Shown: positions 7,436 to 16,370 of the stretch, piece after piece | How positions within the stretch are numbered: the stretch's first letter is position 1 | How the letters are laid out: each line of letters begins with the position of its first letter | Assembly (NCBI RefSeq): GCF_016734815.1 | Contig: NZ_JAERQF010000007.1 | Location: forward strand, 1 to 64,000 | From: Hymenobacter rubidus | Lineage (GTDB): Bacteria > Bacteroidota > Bacteroidia > Cytophagales > Hymenobacteraceae | Direction of reading: 5' to 3' | DNA length: 64,000 bases | Program-made: the position numbers and the translations under genes | The notes under the pieces: generated by a model | Seen by the model: the letters and a program-made list of their open reading frames with translations, nothing else | What the model was told of the DNA's origin: nothing | Databases searched by the model: none

Positions 7436-8089
7436 TCACCCCGCCACCTGCAAATGCGCCACATCCAGAAAGTTCTTGATGGTGAACACCGAGCCGGTGT
7501 ATTCCAGTTTATATAAACATAAGTTACTGTGCTCGAAGCCTTCCATGCAGCTGAGTGGGTAGTTGAGCAACTGGCAGAGCATGACGCGCATGGCCCGGCC
7601 GTGCATGCAAACCAACACGGTTTGTTCTTCTTCGCGGGACTTTAACAACTCAATGAACGGACGCTGGCGGGCGGCCACTTCCTCGGGGCTTTCGCCGCCG
7701 GTGAGGCGGGCGTGGGTATCGCCGGCCACCCAGCCGGCCAGCACTTCGCGGTATTCAGCGTCTTCTTCCATCGTGATGCGGGTGCCCTCACGCACGCCCC
7801 AGCTTATCTCGTTGAGGCCGGCGTGGGCTTCGTGGGGCAGGCCAAGGTCGAGGAACTGCTGCACCGACTCGTGGGTGCGGCGCAGGGCCGAGGTGTAGAC
7901 TTTATCGAACGGGATGTGGCCATAGGCTGCAAAGAATTGCGCCGCCTGCCGACGACCGGTGTCGTTCAGGCTCGAATCGACGCCACTGCCCTGCACGATG
8001 CCGCGCACGTTGAAATCGGTCTGGCCGTGGCGCAGCAGGAAGATGGTCCGTGGCCTCACGTTGGGTGGTAGTTTTGTGTAGTAATCCAT
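7436..8089 (-). CDS. Histidine phosphatase-family protein (phosphoglycerate mutase-like)
   Basis: A 217-residue branch-2 histidine phosphatase. The phosphorylated His lies in FLLRHGQTDFN near residue 20. The second catalytic His is in LVCMHGRAMRV, and the acid/base Glu region is ISWGVREG. Enzymes of this family dephosphorylate small phosphorylated metabolites; the substrate is not predictable here. It is divergent from the menaquinone cluster (135 bp). Its 3' end borders the nested repeats at 7158-7413. Confidence 0.9.
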   Translation of the reverse strand: MDYYTKLPPNVRPRTIFLLRHGQTDFNVRGIVQGSGVDSSLNDTGRRQAAQFFAAYGHIPFDKVYTSALRRTHESVQQFLDLGLPHEAHAGLNEISWGVREGTRITMEEDAEYREVLAGWVAGDTHARLTGGESPEEVAARQRPFIELLKSREEEQTVLVCMHGRAMRVMLCQLLNYPLSCMEGFEHSNLCLYKLEYTGSVFTIKNFLDVAHLQVAG

Positions 8090-8224
8090 CTAACAATCCA
8101 TCAAAGTACGGGGTTTGGCTTTTAGTTGTTCGTTGCTAGTTGTCAGTCGTCAGCTCGACCATACCCATTGGTTAAGCGCTTCAGATGACGACCAACTGCC
8201 CCCGAACAACCGACAACATACGAT

Positions 8225-8659
8225 ATGACGCTGGAAGAAGTAAAGCGCTGGACTGCCTCCCGCCCCACCCTGGCCGATGCCCTCGGCATGGAAATTACCG
8301 ACGTGCACGCCGACTACCTCGAAGGCCGGATGCCCGTGGATGGCCGCACCCACCAGCCCATGGGCCTGCTGCACGGCGGGGCCTCGGTGGCGCTGGCCGA
8401 AACCCTGGGCAGCATCGCCGCCGCCCTGCGCGTCGACCGCACCAAGCAGGCCTGCGTGGGGCTGGAAATCAATGCCAACCACCTCAAAGGCGTGCGCGAT
8501 GGCTGGGTGCGGGGCCGCGCCACGCCGGTGCACATTGGCCGCAGCACGCAGGTATGGGAAATTCGCATCAGCCACGAAGAAACGGGCGTGCTGGTTTGCA
8601 TCAGCCGCATCACCATGGCCGTGATTGACTTGCCGGCCGCCAGCCCGCAACCCGTTTAA
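8225..8659 (+). CDS. Hotdog-fold thioesterase, likely DHNA-CoA thioesterase (MenI-type)
   Basis: A 144-residue PaaI-like hotdog thioesterase. The conserved GLLHGGASVALAETLGS helix contains the catalytic HGG motif and the Glu of the PaaI/MenI active site; INANHLKGV and GRSTQVWEI complete the fold. The family hydrolyses acyl-CoA thioesters. Its stop codon is immediately followed by the menF ATG (TAAATG), so the two are co-translated. That position makes hydrolysis of 1,4-dihydroxy-2-naphthoyl-CoA the most likely role (context-based inference). Confidence 0.85.
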   Translation: MTLEEVKRWTASRPTLADALGMEITDVHADYLEGRMPVDGRTHQPMGLLHGGASVALAETLGSIAAALRVDRTKQACVGLEINANHLKGVRDGWVRGRATPVHIGRSTQVWEIRISHEETGVLVCISRITMAVIDLPAASPQPV

Positions 8660-9904
8660 ATGCTGGCGGGTCAACTTCGGCACTTGCCCTGGCCGGCCGC
8701 AGCGGCGGGCCTCGATGCCACGGCCCGGCTGCGCCACCTCGCGGCCGGCGCGTTGCGTACGGGCCGGCCCCTGGCCATCTGGCGCGAGCCCGGCCGGGAG
8801 CACCCGCGCCTGCTGGTGGCGCGCTCCCTGGAGGCCAGCTACACCGGCCTGCCTCCCGCCCTCGACGACCAGGCGCCGGCCGGTTTCGCCTTTTTTCCGT
8901 TCCGTGACTCTGACCACAACCCTGCCCTGTTTCTGCCCGCTGACGTGCGCTTCGATGCCGCCCGCCCCGAAACCGTGGCCGTGGCACCTGCCGCCCGCGA
9001 GCTGGTGCCGGGCCTGACGGCCTGGCTGGGCCTGCCCCCGCTGGCAGAGCTGGCCTGGCACCACAGCGCGCTGCCCGTGCCGCACACCGCCACCGAAGCC
9101 GAATACACCACGCTGGTGCGCACTGGCGTGGCTGCTATTGCCGATAAATCGGTGGTAAAAGTGGTGTCATCCAGGGCGGCCCGGCATCCCCTACCGGTTG
9201 GTTTCGACCCGCTGGCGGCCTTCGCGCAGCTGAGCGAGCAGTATTCGCGCGCCTTTGTGTCGCTGGTGAGCGCGCCGGGCGTGGGCACCTGGCTGGGCGC
9301 CTCGCCGGAAGTGCTGGCCGAGGTCACAGCCGATGGGCAGTTTCATACCATGGCGCTGGCTGGCACGCAGCCGCTGGTGCCGGGCGTGCCGCCGCAGGAT
9401 GCCATCTGGCGGCAGAAGGAGATTGAGGAGCAGGCGCTGGTGGCCCGCTACATTGTGAGTTGTTTTAAGCAGCTACGCCTGCGCGAATACCACGAAACCG
9501 GGCCGCGCACCGTAGCGGCCGGCCAGCTGCTGCACCTGCGCACCGACTTCGAAGTCGACCTGAAGAACGTACCCTTTGCGTCGTCGCTTGGCACCGATAT
9601 GCTGCGGTTGCTGCACCCTACTTCGGCCGTGGGCGGCATGCCCAAGGTGCCGGCCCTGGCTTTTTTGCAAGCACACGAGGGCTACGACCGCGCCTACTAC
9701 AGCGGCTTTCTGGGCCCGGTGAACGTAGAAGCGCCCGGCATCTCGCGCCTCTTCGTGAACCTGCGCTGCCTGCAGGTGCGCGCCACCGAGGCCATTCTTT
9801 ACGCCGGCACCGGCCTCACCATCGACTCCGACCCGGCCCGCGAATGGCAGGAAACCGAGATGAAGATGCAGACCGTGGCGGCGGTGCTGCCGGCAATTTC
9901 CTAG
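8660..9904 (+). CDS. menF: Isochorismate synthase
   Basis: A 414-residue chorismate-utilising enzyme that isomerises chorismate to isochorismate, the first step of menaquinone synthesis. The C-terminal chorismate-binding domain shows the family blocks in order: GTWLGASPEVLAEV, TMALAGTQPL, the Glu-rich KEIEEQALVARY helix, LHPTSAVGGMPK, EGYDRAYYSG and YAGTGLTIDSDP. The N-terminal ~110 residues are variable, as usual. The start abuts the thioesterase stop with no gap. MenF is favoured over salicylate or siderophore homologues because of the adjacent men genes. Confidence 0.92.
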   Translation: MLAGQLRHLPWPAAAAGLDATARLRHLAAGALRTGRPLAIWREPGREHPRLLVARSLEASYTGLPPALDDQAPAGFAFFPFRDSDHNPALFLPADVRFDAARPETVAVAPAARELVPGLTAWLGLPPLAELAWHHSALPVPHTATEAEYTTLVRTGVAAIADKSVVKVVSSRAARHPLPVGFDPLAAFAQLSEQYSRAFVSLVSAPGVGTWLGASPEVLAEVTADGQFHTMALAGTQPLVPGVPPQDAIWRQKEIEEQALVARYIVSCFKQLRLREYHETGPRTVAAGQLLHLRTDFEVDLKNVPFASSLGTDMLRLLHPTSAVGGMPKVPALAFLQAHEGYDRAYYSGFLGPVNVEAPGISRLFVNLRCLQVRATEAILYAGTGLTIDSDPAREWQETEMKMQTVAAVLPAIS

Positions 9905-10035
9905 CGCCGGGCGGCCATTGGCGCAGTGACTGGTGCGGGCGGCGTGCCCGGCCCGGCGGGTTGGGGCGCGTGGGCCAGTGAGCCGGCAGCCGGGCGGTAC
10001 TTTCACGGCATCATTTCCCTTAATTGCACCAGTCA

Positions 10036-12198
10036 ATGAAAACCCTTATACCCGTCCGCACCGTTTTGTTGGCCTGCTTGCTAAGCTGTTGCGGGGCGGT
10101 GGCGCGGGCCCAGCTCCCGGCCCTGCTACAGGCGTATGCGCGCACCAGCGCCGTGACCGGGCGCGAGGCCGAGGCCAGCCGCTTCGTACAGGGCCTGTTC
10201 AAGGCCGGGACCGTGCAGCCGGACCGGCTGGGCAACCTGGTGCTGGTGCTGGGAAGCGGGGAGCCGCGCCGCCTGCTGGTAGCCCCGCTCGACGAGCCGG
10301 GCTACGTGGTGAGCCAGATTCAGCCCAACGGCTACCTGCGGGTGGCGCCGGTGGGCGGCGGGCAGGTGGGGCCGCTGTTTCATCAGTTTCTGGAAGGCCA
10401 CGATGTGCGGATTATGAGCGAGAACGGCGGCCGCAACGCCGTTTCCTGCGTGCCTTCGTCGCACTACGACAACCAGCGGGCCGAGCCGGAAAAGACCAAG
10501 GCGCCGTTTTCCTGGCAAGCGGCGTTCCTGGACGTGGGCGCCGGCTCGGCCGCCGACGTGGCCCGGCAGGGCATTCGCCTGCTCGACCCGCTGACGCTGG
10601 AAAAAAAGCCGGTGCTCGTGGGGCAGCAGTGGATAGCCGCCCCGGCCATGAAAACAAAAGCGGCGGCCGTGGCGCTGGCCACCGTGGCCCGGACGCTGGC
10701 CGCCGGCCCGGTTAAGGGCACGGTAGTCATCGCCTGGACCACCCTGGAGCTCATCAACGGCAAAGGCTTCGAGGCCGTAGCGAACCAATACGGCCCTTTT
10801 GCCGAAGTGTACCGCTTCGAGCGCACGTTGGATGCGGCGGCGGCCGGCACCGGGCAGGTGCTGGCCAGCCCCCTGCCGCCCACCGCCCTGCCGGGGATGC
10901 TGGCCATGCCCCCGCCCCGCGCCGGCCGCCAGCCCGTGCTGCCCAACACCCGGTTGGCAGCGGCCCGCACCTACCTGCTGGGGTTGCCCGCCCGCTACGC
11001 CAACACGCCCGTCGAGGCCGTGGCGCTGGCCGACGTGCAGCTGCTGGCCCAGGCGTGGCTGGCGGCCGCGGGCAGCGCCGGCACGGCTCCGGTTACGCCC
11101 GCGCTGCCGCCGGCCGCCGGGCCCGCCCCGCTGCCAACGCCGGCCGCCACGCTGCTGGCGGGCCTAGTGGGCCAGTACGGCGTGAGCACCGCCGAAACGC
11201 CGGTGCGCGAGTTCATCGCCCGGCAGCTGCCGGCCTGGGCCCGCCCCGAAACGGACCCGGCCGGCAACCTGGTGCTCCGCTTCGGGCAGGGCCCGCGCCA
11301 CCTCGTGTTCGTGGCCCACATGGACGAAGTGGGGTTTGTAGTCGACTCCGTTCGGGCCGATGGGCGGCTGGTGCTGGGCCTCAAGGGCGGGGGCTTTACC
11401 TGGCTGTGGGAAGCGCAGCCGGCCTTGCTGCACACGCCGGGCCAGGCCGACATTGCCGCTGTTTTTGAGCCGCGCGCCAACTACCTGCAGGCCACCAAAA
11501 GTGCGCCATCGGCCGCCATCACGGCTTTCGCGGGGTTCACCTCGGCCCAGCAGGCGCAGGCGGCAGGCGTGCGGGTGGGCAGCACCACCGTTACCATGCC
11601 CAAGCAGCTGCGCCCTCTGGGCCCGCAGCGGGCCGCTGCCCGCGGCCTCGACGACCGGGTGGGCTGCGCGGCCCTGCTGCTTAGCCTCCAGCACCTCGAC
11701 CCGGCCAAGCTGCCCTGCCGGGTGACCTACGTGTGGTCGACGGGCGAAGAGATTGGACTGCTAGGCTCGGCCTTTGCCGCGCAAAAGCTGCGCGATGCCA
11801 CCGTGGTGTACCCCATCGACACGTTTGTGTCGTCGGATGCGCCCCAGGAGTCGCCGGGGTTTGGCTACTGCCCGCTGGGGCAGGGCGCCGTCATTCGGGT
11901 GGTGGAAAGCATCAATTTCGCCCGGCGCGACCTAGTGCAAGGTGTGCACGCGCTGGCCGACCGGCAGCACATTCCCCTGCAGGAGGGCATGACCGTGGGC
12001 GGCACCGACGGGCTGGAATTCATGAACTACGGCATTCCGTCCGTGCCGCTGTCGTGGCCCGGCCGCTATTCGCACTCGCCCGTAGAAGTACTCGATTTCC
12101 GCGACATGGACAGCCTCGTGCGTCTGTTGGGAGCCTTGCTCCAGCCTGAGCCGGCGGCCCGCACCGCCTCCAAAGCGAAGGCCCGGCCGCGCAAGTAG
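10036..12198 (+). CDS. Secreted M42-like peptidase with an N-terminal degenerate copy of the same fold
   Basis: A 720-residue protein with a signal peptide (about residues 1-26, cut after ARA). The C-terminal half (from about residue 380) has the M42/M28-type metal and catalytic pattern: VAHMDEVGF (His, Asp), RGLDDRVGC (bridging Asp), STGEEIGLLGS (catalytic and metal Glu), PIDTFVSSD and YSHSPVEV (His). The N-terminal half aligns by eye with the same landmarks but has VAPLDEPGY, PAMKTKAAA and WTTLELING, so the His, the DDR and the Glu pair are lost. An aminopeptidase acting in the periplasm is likely. The ATG at 10036 is chosen over an upstream TTG. It sits between menF and menD without an obvious role in quinone synthesis. 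Confidence 0.85.
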   Translation: MKTLIPVRTVLLACLLSCCGAVARAQLPALLQAYARTSAVTGREAEASRFVQGLFKAGTVQPDRLGNLVLVLGSGEPRRLLVAPLDEPGYVVSQIQPNGYLRVAPVGGGQVGPLFHQFLEGHDVRIMSENGGRNAVSCVPSSHYDNQRAEPEKTKAPFSWQAAFLDVGAGSAADVARQGIRLLDPLTLEKKPVLVGQQWIAAPAMKTKAAAVALATVARTLAAGPVKGTVVIAWTTLELINGKGFEAVANQYGPFAEVYRFERTLDAAAAGTGQVLASPLPPTALPGMLAMPPPRAGRQPVLPNTRLAAARTYLLGLPARYANTPVEAVALADVQLLAQAWLAAAGSAGTAPVTPALPPAAGPAPLPTPAATLLAGLVGQYGVSTAETPVREFIARQLPAWARPETDPAGNLVLRFGQGPRHLVFVAHMDEVGFVVDSVRADGRLVLGLKGGGFTWLWEAQPALLHTPGQADIAAVFEPRANYLQATKSAPSAAITAFAGFTSAQQAQAAGVRVGSTTVTMPKQLRPLGPQRAAARGLDDRVGCAALLLSLQHLDPAKLPCRVTYVWSTGEEIGLLGSAFAAQKLRDATVVYPIDTFVSSDAPQESPGFGYCPLGQGAVIRVVESINFARRDLVQGVHALADRQHIPLQEGMTVGGTDGLEFMNYGIPSVPLSWPGRYSHSPVEVLDFRDMDSLVRLLGALLQPEPAARTASKAKARPRK

Positions 12199-12258
12199 CC
12201 CGGGCTGCTTGCCGTGATGGTGGCCCGCCGCACTTTATATCTCTGACTTCTTTTTTGC

Positions 12259-13971
12259 ATGACGATTCAAGCCGTTTATAACATCGCCGAAATCTGCGCC
12301 CGGCACGGCATTACGGATGTCGTTTTATCGCCCGGCTCGCGTTCGGCACCGCTCACGCTGGCCTTTGCTCGCCATCCCGGTTTGAACGTCCGCGTGGTGC
12401 CCGATGAGCGGGCGGCGGCTTTTATTGGCCTCGGTATTGCGCAGGCTCAGCGGCGGGCCGTGGCGCTGGTGTGCACCTCCGGCACAGCGGGGCTGAACTA
12501 CGCGCCGGCCGTGGCCGAGGCTTTTTTCCAGCAAATACCGCTGGTGATTTTTACTGCCGACCGCCCGCCGGAATGGATTGACCAGCTCGATGGCCAGACC
12601 ATCCGGCAGCGCAACCTCTACGGCGTGCACGCCAAGGGCGAATTCGAATTTCCCGTCGACACTTCGCACGCCGATGCCAAGTGGCATTCAGCGCGCATCG
12701 TGAACGAGGCCATCAACCTGGCGCAGGCCGCGCCCGCCGGGCCGGTGCAGGTGAATGTGCCGCTACGCGAGCCGTTTTATCCGAAGGCAGGCGAGGGAAT
12801 TGTTTATGAGAAGGATGTAAAAATTATTTACGAACACCCCTCCAATCCGACGCTTTCTCCGGCCGAAATCCTGGATTTGCGCCAGCAGCTGCGCAATGCC
12901 AGCAGTGTGGTGGTAGTGGCTGGCCAGCAGGCCAGCAACCCCGGCCTGCTGGCGGCCCTCTACGAATTCACCAAAGTCCGGCACGTGCCGGTGGTCGGCG
13001 ACACTATTGCCAACATCGGCGAGGTATCGGATGCCCGGTTGCAGGACGTTTTCCTGGCCGGCTTGAGCAAAGAAGACAAGGCAGCACTCAAGCCCGATTT
13101 GCTCATCACCTTCGGCCAGTCGCTCATTTCAAAGAGCCTGAAGCTGTTTTTGCGCGATGCGGCCCCGGCGCAGCACTGGCATCTGCAGGCTGCGGGTGAA
13201 GTGGCCGATACTTTCCGCAGCCTGACCCGGGTGGTGCGGGTACCGCCCGCCGTATTTTTCCAGCAGCTGTCGGAAAGCACGGCGATGAGCGAAACGCCGG
13301 AAATCACCCGGAGTTGGCAGCGCGCCGATAAAGCCGCCGCCGCGTTTCTGCAGCAGTTTTTTGTAGACGATGCGCAGCCGTTTAACGAATTCTCGGCTTT
13401 CCGCCACGCACTAGCCCATGTGCCCGACCAAACGGCCCTGCACCTGGCCAACAGCATGGCCGTGCGCTACGTCAACATTCTTGGCCTGCCGCAAGGCCGG
13501 CAAATTGAGGTTTTTGCCAACCGCGGCACCAGCGGCATCGATGGCTGCAACTCGACGGCTGTGGGCGCAGCACTGGCCCAGCCGGAGCGTCCGGTGGTGC
13601 TGCTGACCGGCGACGTGGCGTTTTTCTACGACCGCAACGCCTTCTGGCACAACTACCCGCTGCCCAATCTGCGGGTGGTGCTGTTCAACAACCACGGCGG
13701 CGGCATCTTCCGCATCATTGACGGGCCGCGCCAGCAGCCGGAGCTGGACGAGTTTTTTGAGACGCGCCAGCTGCTCACGGCCGAGAACACGGCGCGCGAT
13801 TTCAACCTGCGCTATTTCCCGGTTTCATCATTCGCTGAACTGGAAGCCACGCTGCCGGTTTTCTTTGCAGCCGAAACCGGCGCGGCCATTCTGGAAGTCT
13901 TCACCGACTCAAAGACCAACGCGGCATTTTTTGAGGAATACCGCAGTGCGGTGAAGGCCGCATTTGCTTGA
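12259..13971 (+). CDS. menD: 2-succinyl-5-enolpyruvyl-6-hydroxy-3-cyclohexene-1-carboxylate synthase
   Basis: A 570-residue thiamine-diphosphate enzyme that joins isochorismate and 2-oxoglutarate in menaquinone synthesis. MenD-typical N-terminal SPGSRSAPLTLAF, the cofactor-activating Glu region VVPDERAAAFIGLG, CTSGTAGLNYAPAV, and DRPPEWID are present. The C-terminal ThDP/metal site reads LTGDVAFFYDRNA...LFNNHGGGIFR. Length is normal. It lies 60 bp after the M42-like gene. Confidence 0.96.
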   Translation: MTIQAVYNIAEICARHGITDVVLSPGSRSAPLTLAFARHPGLNVRVVPDERAAAFIGLGIAQAQRRAVALVCTSGTAGLNYAPAVAEAFFQQIPLVIFTADRPPEWIDQLDGQTIRQRNLYGVHAKGEFEFPVDTSHADAKWHSARIVNEAINLAQAAPAGPVQVNVPLREPFYPKAGEGIVYEKDVKIIYEHPSNPTLSPAEILDLRQQLRNASSVVVVAGQQASNPGLLAALYEFTKVRHVPVVGDTIANIGEVSDARLQDVFLAGLSKEDKAALKPDLLITFGQSLISKSLKLFLRDAAPAQHWHLQAAGEVADTFRSLTRVVRVPPAVFFQQLSESTAMSETPEITRSWQRADKAAAAFLQQFFVDDAQPFNEFSAFRHALAHVPDQTALHLANSMAVRYVNILGLPQGRQIEVFANRGTSGIDGCNSTAVGAALAQPERPVVLLTGDVAFFYDRNAFWHNYPLPNLRVVLFNNHGGGIFRIIDGPRQQPELDEFFETRQLLTAENTARDFNLRYFPVSSFAELEATLPVFFAAETGAAILEVFTDSKTNAAFFEEYRSAVKAAFA

Positions 13972-13989
13972 ATAGAACATCCATTAACT

Positions 13990-14084
13990 GAACGTCATGC
14001 AGAGCGCAGCGAAGCATCTTTACCGCAATAGTAAATAATTGCGTTGTGCAGTAAAGATGCTTCGCTGCGCTCTGCATGACGTTC
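13990..14084. repeat. Palindromic repeat, family A variant
   Basis: Near-perfect arms GAACGTCATGCAGAGCGCAG... and ...CTGCGCTCTGCATGACGTTC of about 37 bp, with an AT-rich loop (AATAGTAAATAATTGCG). It lies between menD and menB and ends 21 bp before the menB ATG. The frame of menB stays open through the right arm, which creates a false upstream start at 14039. Confidence 0.9.
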
Positions 14085-14104
14085 TTTTTTTTCCATTCCA
14101 ACCT

Positions 14105-14929
14105 ATGTCAGAACCCATCAACTGGACCCCGATTAAAGAGTTCAAAGAAATTCTCTTCACGCAGTTTAGCGGCATCGCCAAAATCAGCATCAACCGGCCG
14201 CAGGTGCACAACGCCTTCACGCCGCTCACGGTGCAGGAAATGATTGATGCCATGCGCATCTGCCAGGACCGCACCGACATTGGCGTCATCATCCTCACCG
14301 GCGAGGGCGGCCGGGCCTTCTGCTCGGGCGGCGACCAGAGCGTGCGCGGCCACGGCGGCTACGTGGGCGAGGACACCGTGCCCCGTCTGAACGTGCTGGA
14401 GCTGCAGAAAATCATCCGCTCCATCCCCAAGCCGGTGGTGGCCATGGTGGCGGGCTGGGCTATCGGCGGCGGCCACGTGCTACATGTGGTATGCGACCTG
14501 ACCGTGGCGGCAGACAACGCCCGCTTCGGCCAGACCGGCCCCAACGTGGGTTCGTTCGACGGTGGCTTTGGGGCCTCTTACCTGGCGCGCATTGTGGGCC
14601 AGAAAAAGGCCCGCGAAATCTGGTTTCTCTGCGACCAGTACGACGCCCAGGAAGCCCTCGACATGGGCCTCGTGAACAAAGTAGTGCCGCTCGATAAGCT
14701 GGAAGAAACCACCGTGGCCTGGTGCCACAAAATTCTGCAAAAGAGCCCACTAGCGCTGCGCATGCTCAAATCGAGCTTCAACGCCGAGCTGGATGGCCAA
14801 GCCGGCATTCAGGAGCTGGCCGGCAACGCCACGCTGCTCTACTACCTGAGCGACGAGGCCAAGGAAGGCCGCAACGCCTACATGGAGAAGCGCCAGCCGG
14901 ACTTCTCGAAATTCCCAAAATTTCCGTAG
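14105..14929 (+). CDS. menB: 1,4-dihydroxy-2-naphthoyl-CoA synthase
   Basis: A 274-residue crotonase-fold enzyme that cyclises o-succinylbenzoyl-CoA to DHNA-CoA. MenB hallmarks are present: [14 protein letters not shown], the oxyanion-hole helix [17 protein letters not shown], and [15 protein letters not shown]. The C-terminal [13 protein letters not shown] matches the family's ending. I choose ATG at 14105 ([13 protein letters not shown]); the longer frame from 14039 would start inside the palindrome. Confidence 0.96.
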   Translation: MSEPINWTPIKEFKEILFTQFSGIAKISINRPQVHNAFTPLTVQEMIDAMRICQDRTDIGVIILTGEGGRAFCSGGDQSVRGHGGYVGEDTVPRLNVLELQKIIRSIPKPVVAMVAGWAIGGGHVLHVVCDLTVAADNARFGQTGPNVGSFDGGFGASYLARIVGQKKAREIWFLCDQYDAQEALDMGLVNKVVPLDKLEETTVAWCHKILQKSPLALRMLKSSFNAELDGQAGIQELAGNATLLYYLSDEAKEGRNAYMEKRQPDFSKFPKFP

Positions 14930-14969
14930 CACGCTACAACTGCACAAGGAAGCAGGAATATCAATCAGC

Positions 14970-15060
14970 CCGTCATGCTGAGCTTGTCGAAGCATCTCTA
15001 CTGCAATAGTAACTAATTGCGTTGCGCGGTCGAGATGCTTCGACAAGCTCAGCATGACGG
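14970..15060. repeat. Palindromic repeat, family A
   Basis: Arms CCGTCATGCTGAGCTTGTCG... and ...CGACAAGCTCAGCATGACGG with a loop containing AATAGTAACTAATTGCG, closely related to the loop of the copy at 13990. It lies just after menB, before the terminator at 15068. Confidence 0.9.
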
Positions 15061-15067
15061 TTAAATA

Positions 15068-15116
15068 AACACACTGAAAAAGCCCTGCCAGTCCGACAGG
15101 GCTTTTTCAGTGTGTT
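15068..15116. terminator. Strong bidirectional rho-independent terminator
   Basis: A perfect 20-bp inverted repeat (15068-15087 and 15097-15116; core GAAAAAGCCCTG) with a 9-base loop. The A/T tracts are built into the stem, giving a T run in either direction. It serves menB (+) and the small minus-strand gene ending at 15137. Confidence 0.9.
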
Positions 15117-15136
15117 CCAAAATTGGGTTGTCCGTT

Positions 15137-15358
15137 TTAGAAAGCCGACCCGAATGCCTGGCAGCCTTCGCACCAACCAAAAAAGAAGCGCAGGCGCTCG
15201 TTTTTACGTTCTTTCTTCAGGGCTTTGGCCTGGGATTTTTGTTCGGGCGTACCAGTGGCGGCGGGGCTGGCGCCGGGCGCCGAAGCAGTGAAGGGCGCTA
15301 CCTGGGGCGAGGGGTGGGATTGAGTCAGCATAGCGGGAAGGGTATAGTGATAAGCCAT
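15137..15358 (-). CDS. Small hypothetical protein
   Basis: A 73-residue frame starting MAYHYTLPAMLTQ, with a Pro/Ala/Ser-rich middle, a basic stretch (KALKKERKNERLR) and an ending FFFGWCEGCQAFGSAF that carries a CxxC-like pair. No family is recognised. Support for reality: it ends 20 bp from a strong terminator oriented to serve it, the region has no competing gene, and the basic-aromatic tail is not like a random shadow frame. The upstream DNA is AT-rich (TTTTTTAAAAG). Confidence 0.45.
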   Translation of the reverse strand: MAYHYTLPAMLTQSHPSPQVAPFTASAPGASPAATGTPEQKSQAKALKKERKNERLRFFFGWCEGCQAFGSAF

Positions 15359-15433
15359 ATTACACATTTTCTTTTAAAAAAGCAACCAAAAACTGGCGGC
15401 CATTCCTGCGGTGGCGCATCGGAGCGAACCGGA

Positions 15434-15441
15434 TACCTTTG
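15434..15441 (+). promoter_or_regulatory. Putative Bacteroidetes -7 box (TACCTTTG) for the FkbM gene
   Basis: An exact match to the Bacteroidetes primary sigma -7 consensus TAnnTTTG, 55 bp upstream of the ATG at 15497, in a gap with no other start nearby. No convincing -33 TTG is visible, so this is suggestive only. Confidence 0.4.
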
Positions 15442-15496
15442 CGGCAGCTCCGACTAGGGTGCCAGCTATTGGCTTTCTTCACTTTCCCTTCCTGCG

Positions 15497-16342
15497 ATGT
15501 TCCGTTACCTCATCAACTCCTTCAAGCGGAAGCTGGCCCGCCGCGTCACCCAGAAACACCCCACCCGCGTCGACCATTTTGAGTTGGCGGGATTGGGCCA
15601 GGTCGATTTTACCAATTGGGAAAACCCGCTGGTGGAAAAGAAAGAGATGGCCGCCGAAACGGTTGCGTTTTTCAAGCAATTTTTGCACGATGGCGACGGC
15701 GCCATCGACATCGGCGCCAACATCGGCCACATGACCGTGCAAATGGCGCTGGCCACCGGCAAAACCGGCCTCACCCTGGGCTTCGACCCCAACCCGTACG
15801 TGTATGATATTCTGGCGGAAAATGCCCTGCTGAACCCGAACAAAACCGCCATTAAAGCGCACAACCTGGCCATTTCGGACGAGGACAATGAGTTCTTCTA
15901 CAACTCGTCGGAGGCCTCGTTTAACAACGGCGGCATTTCGCTCACCAGCGACAACCGGCACGGCAAATTTGCCCTGAGCCACAAGGTAAAAGGCGTTAAC
16001 CTGGAGGCATTTTTGGAGCGCGAATACCCTGGGTTTATTGACAAGCTCAAGCTCATTAAAATTGACACCGAAGGGTACGACAAGGAAATCATTAAATCCA
16101 TTTCCGACCTGCTATTCAAGCACCATCCGGTGGTGATTACGGAGTGTTTTGGCAAAAATTCGCCGGAGGAAAAATTCGAGCAGTTTCAGGTGCTCAAAGG
16201 CCTGGGCTACTCGCTGTTCTACATTTCCGATTTTACGATTGATGCGGAAGTGGTACCCATTCTGAAGCAGGAAGACATGCTGAACTGGAAGCATTTCGAC
16301 TTTTACTGCACCGCAGACCAGTCGCAGGCCGCCCGGCGCTAA
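15497..16342 (+). CDS. FkbM-family methyltransferase
   Basis: A 281-residue SAM-dependent methyltransferase of the FkbM type. SAM-binding motif I reads GDGAIDIGANIGHMTVQ at about residues 72-88, GFDPNPYVYDIL follows, and the family signature LKLIKIDTEGYD lies near residue 190. Members O-methylate sugars or natural products. It stands between menB and menE but is unlikely to act in quinone synthesis, where the methyl step uses UbiE/MenG; a cell-surface glycan substrate is a guess. Confidence 0.85.
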   Translation: MFRYLINSFKRKLARRVTQKHPTRVDHFELAGLGQVDFTNWENPLVEKKEMAAETVAFFKQFLHDGDGAIDIGANIGHMTVQMALATGKTGLTLGFDPNPYVYDILAENALLNPNKTAIKAHNLAISDEDNEFFYNSSEASFNNGGISLTSDNRHGKFALSHKVKGVNLEAFLEREYPGFIDKLKLIKIDTEGYDKEIIKSISDLLFKHHPVVITECFGKNSPEEKFEQFQVLKGLGYSLFYISDFTIDAEVVPILKQEDMLNWKHFDFYCTADQSQAARR

Positions 16343-16358
16343 GGCCGGCGCCGACGCG

Positions 16359-16366
16359 TAGTTTTG
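16359..16366 (+). promoter_or_regulatory. Putative -7 box (TAGTTTTG) placed for leaderless menE transcription
   Basis: TAGTTTTG matches TAnnTTTG and is followed by four bases and then the menE ATG at 16371. With the usual spacing the transcript would begin at the A of ATG. The same geometry occurs at 48716-48723. Confidence 0.4.
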
Positions 16367-16370
16367 CGGC

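Noticed and set aside
15110..15457. 115-codon plus-strand frame downstream of menB
   Set aside because: It starts in the terminator stem and opposes the more protein-like minus frame 15137-15358; composition is Gly/Ser-rich shadow.
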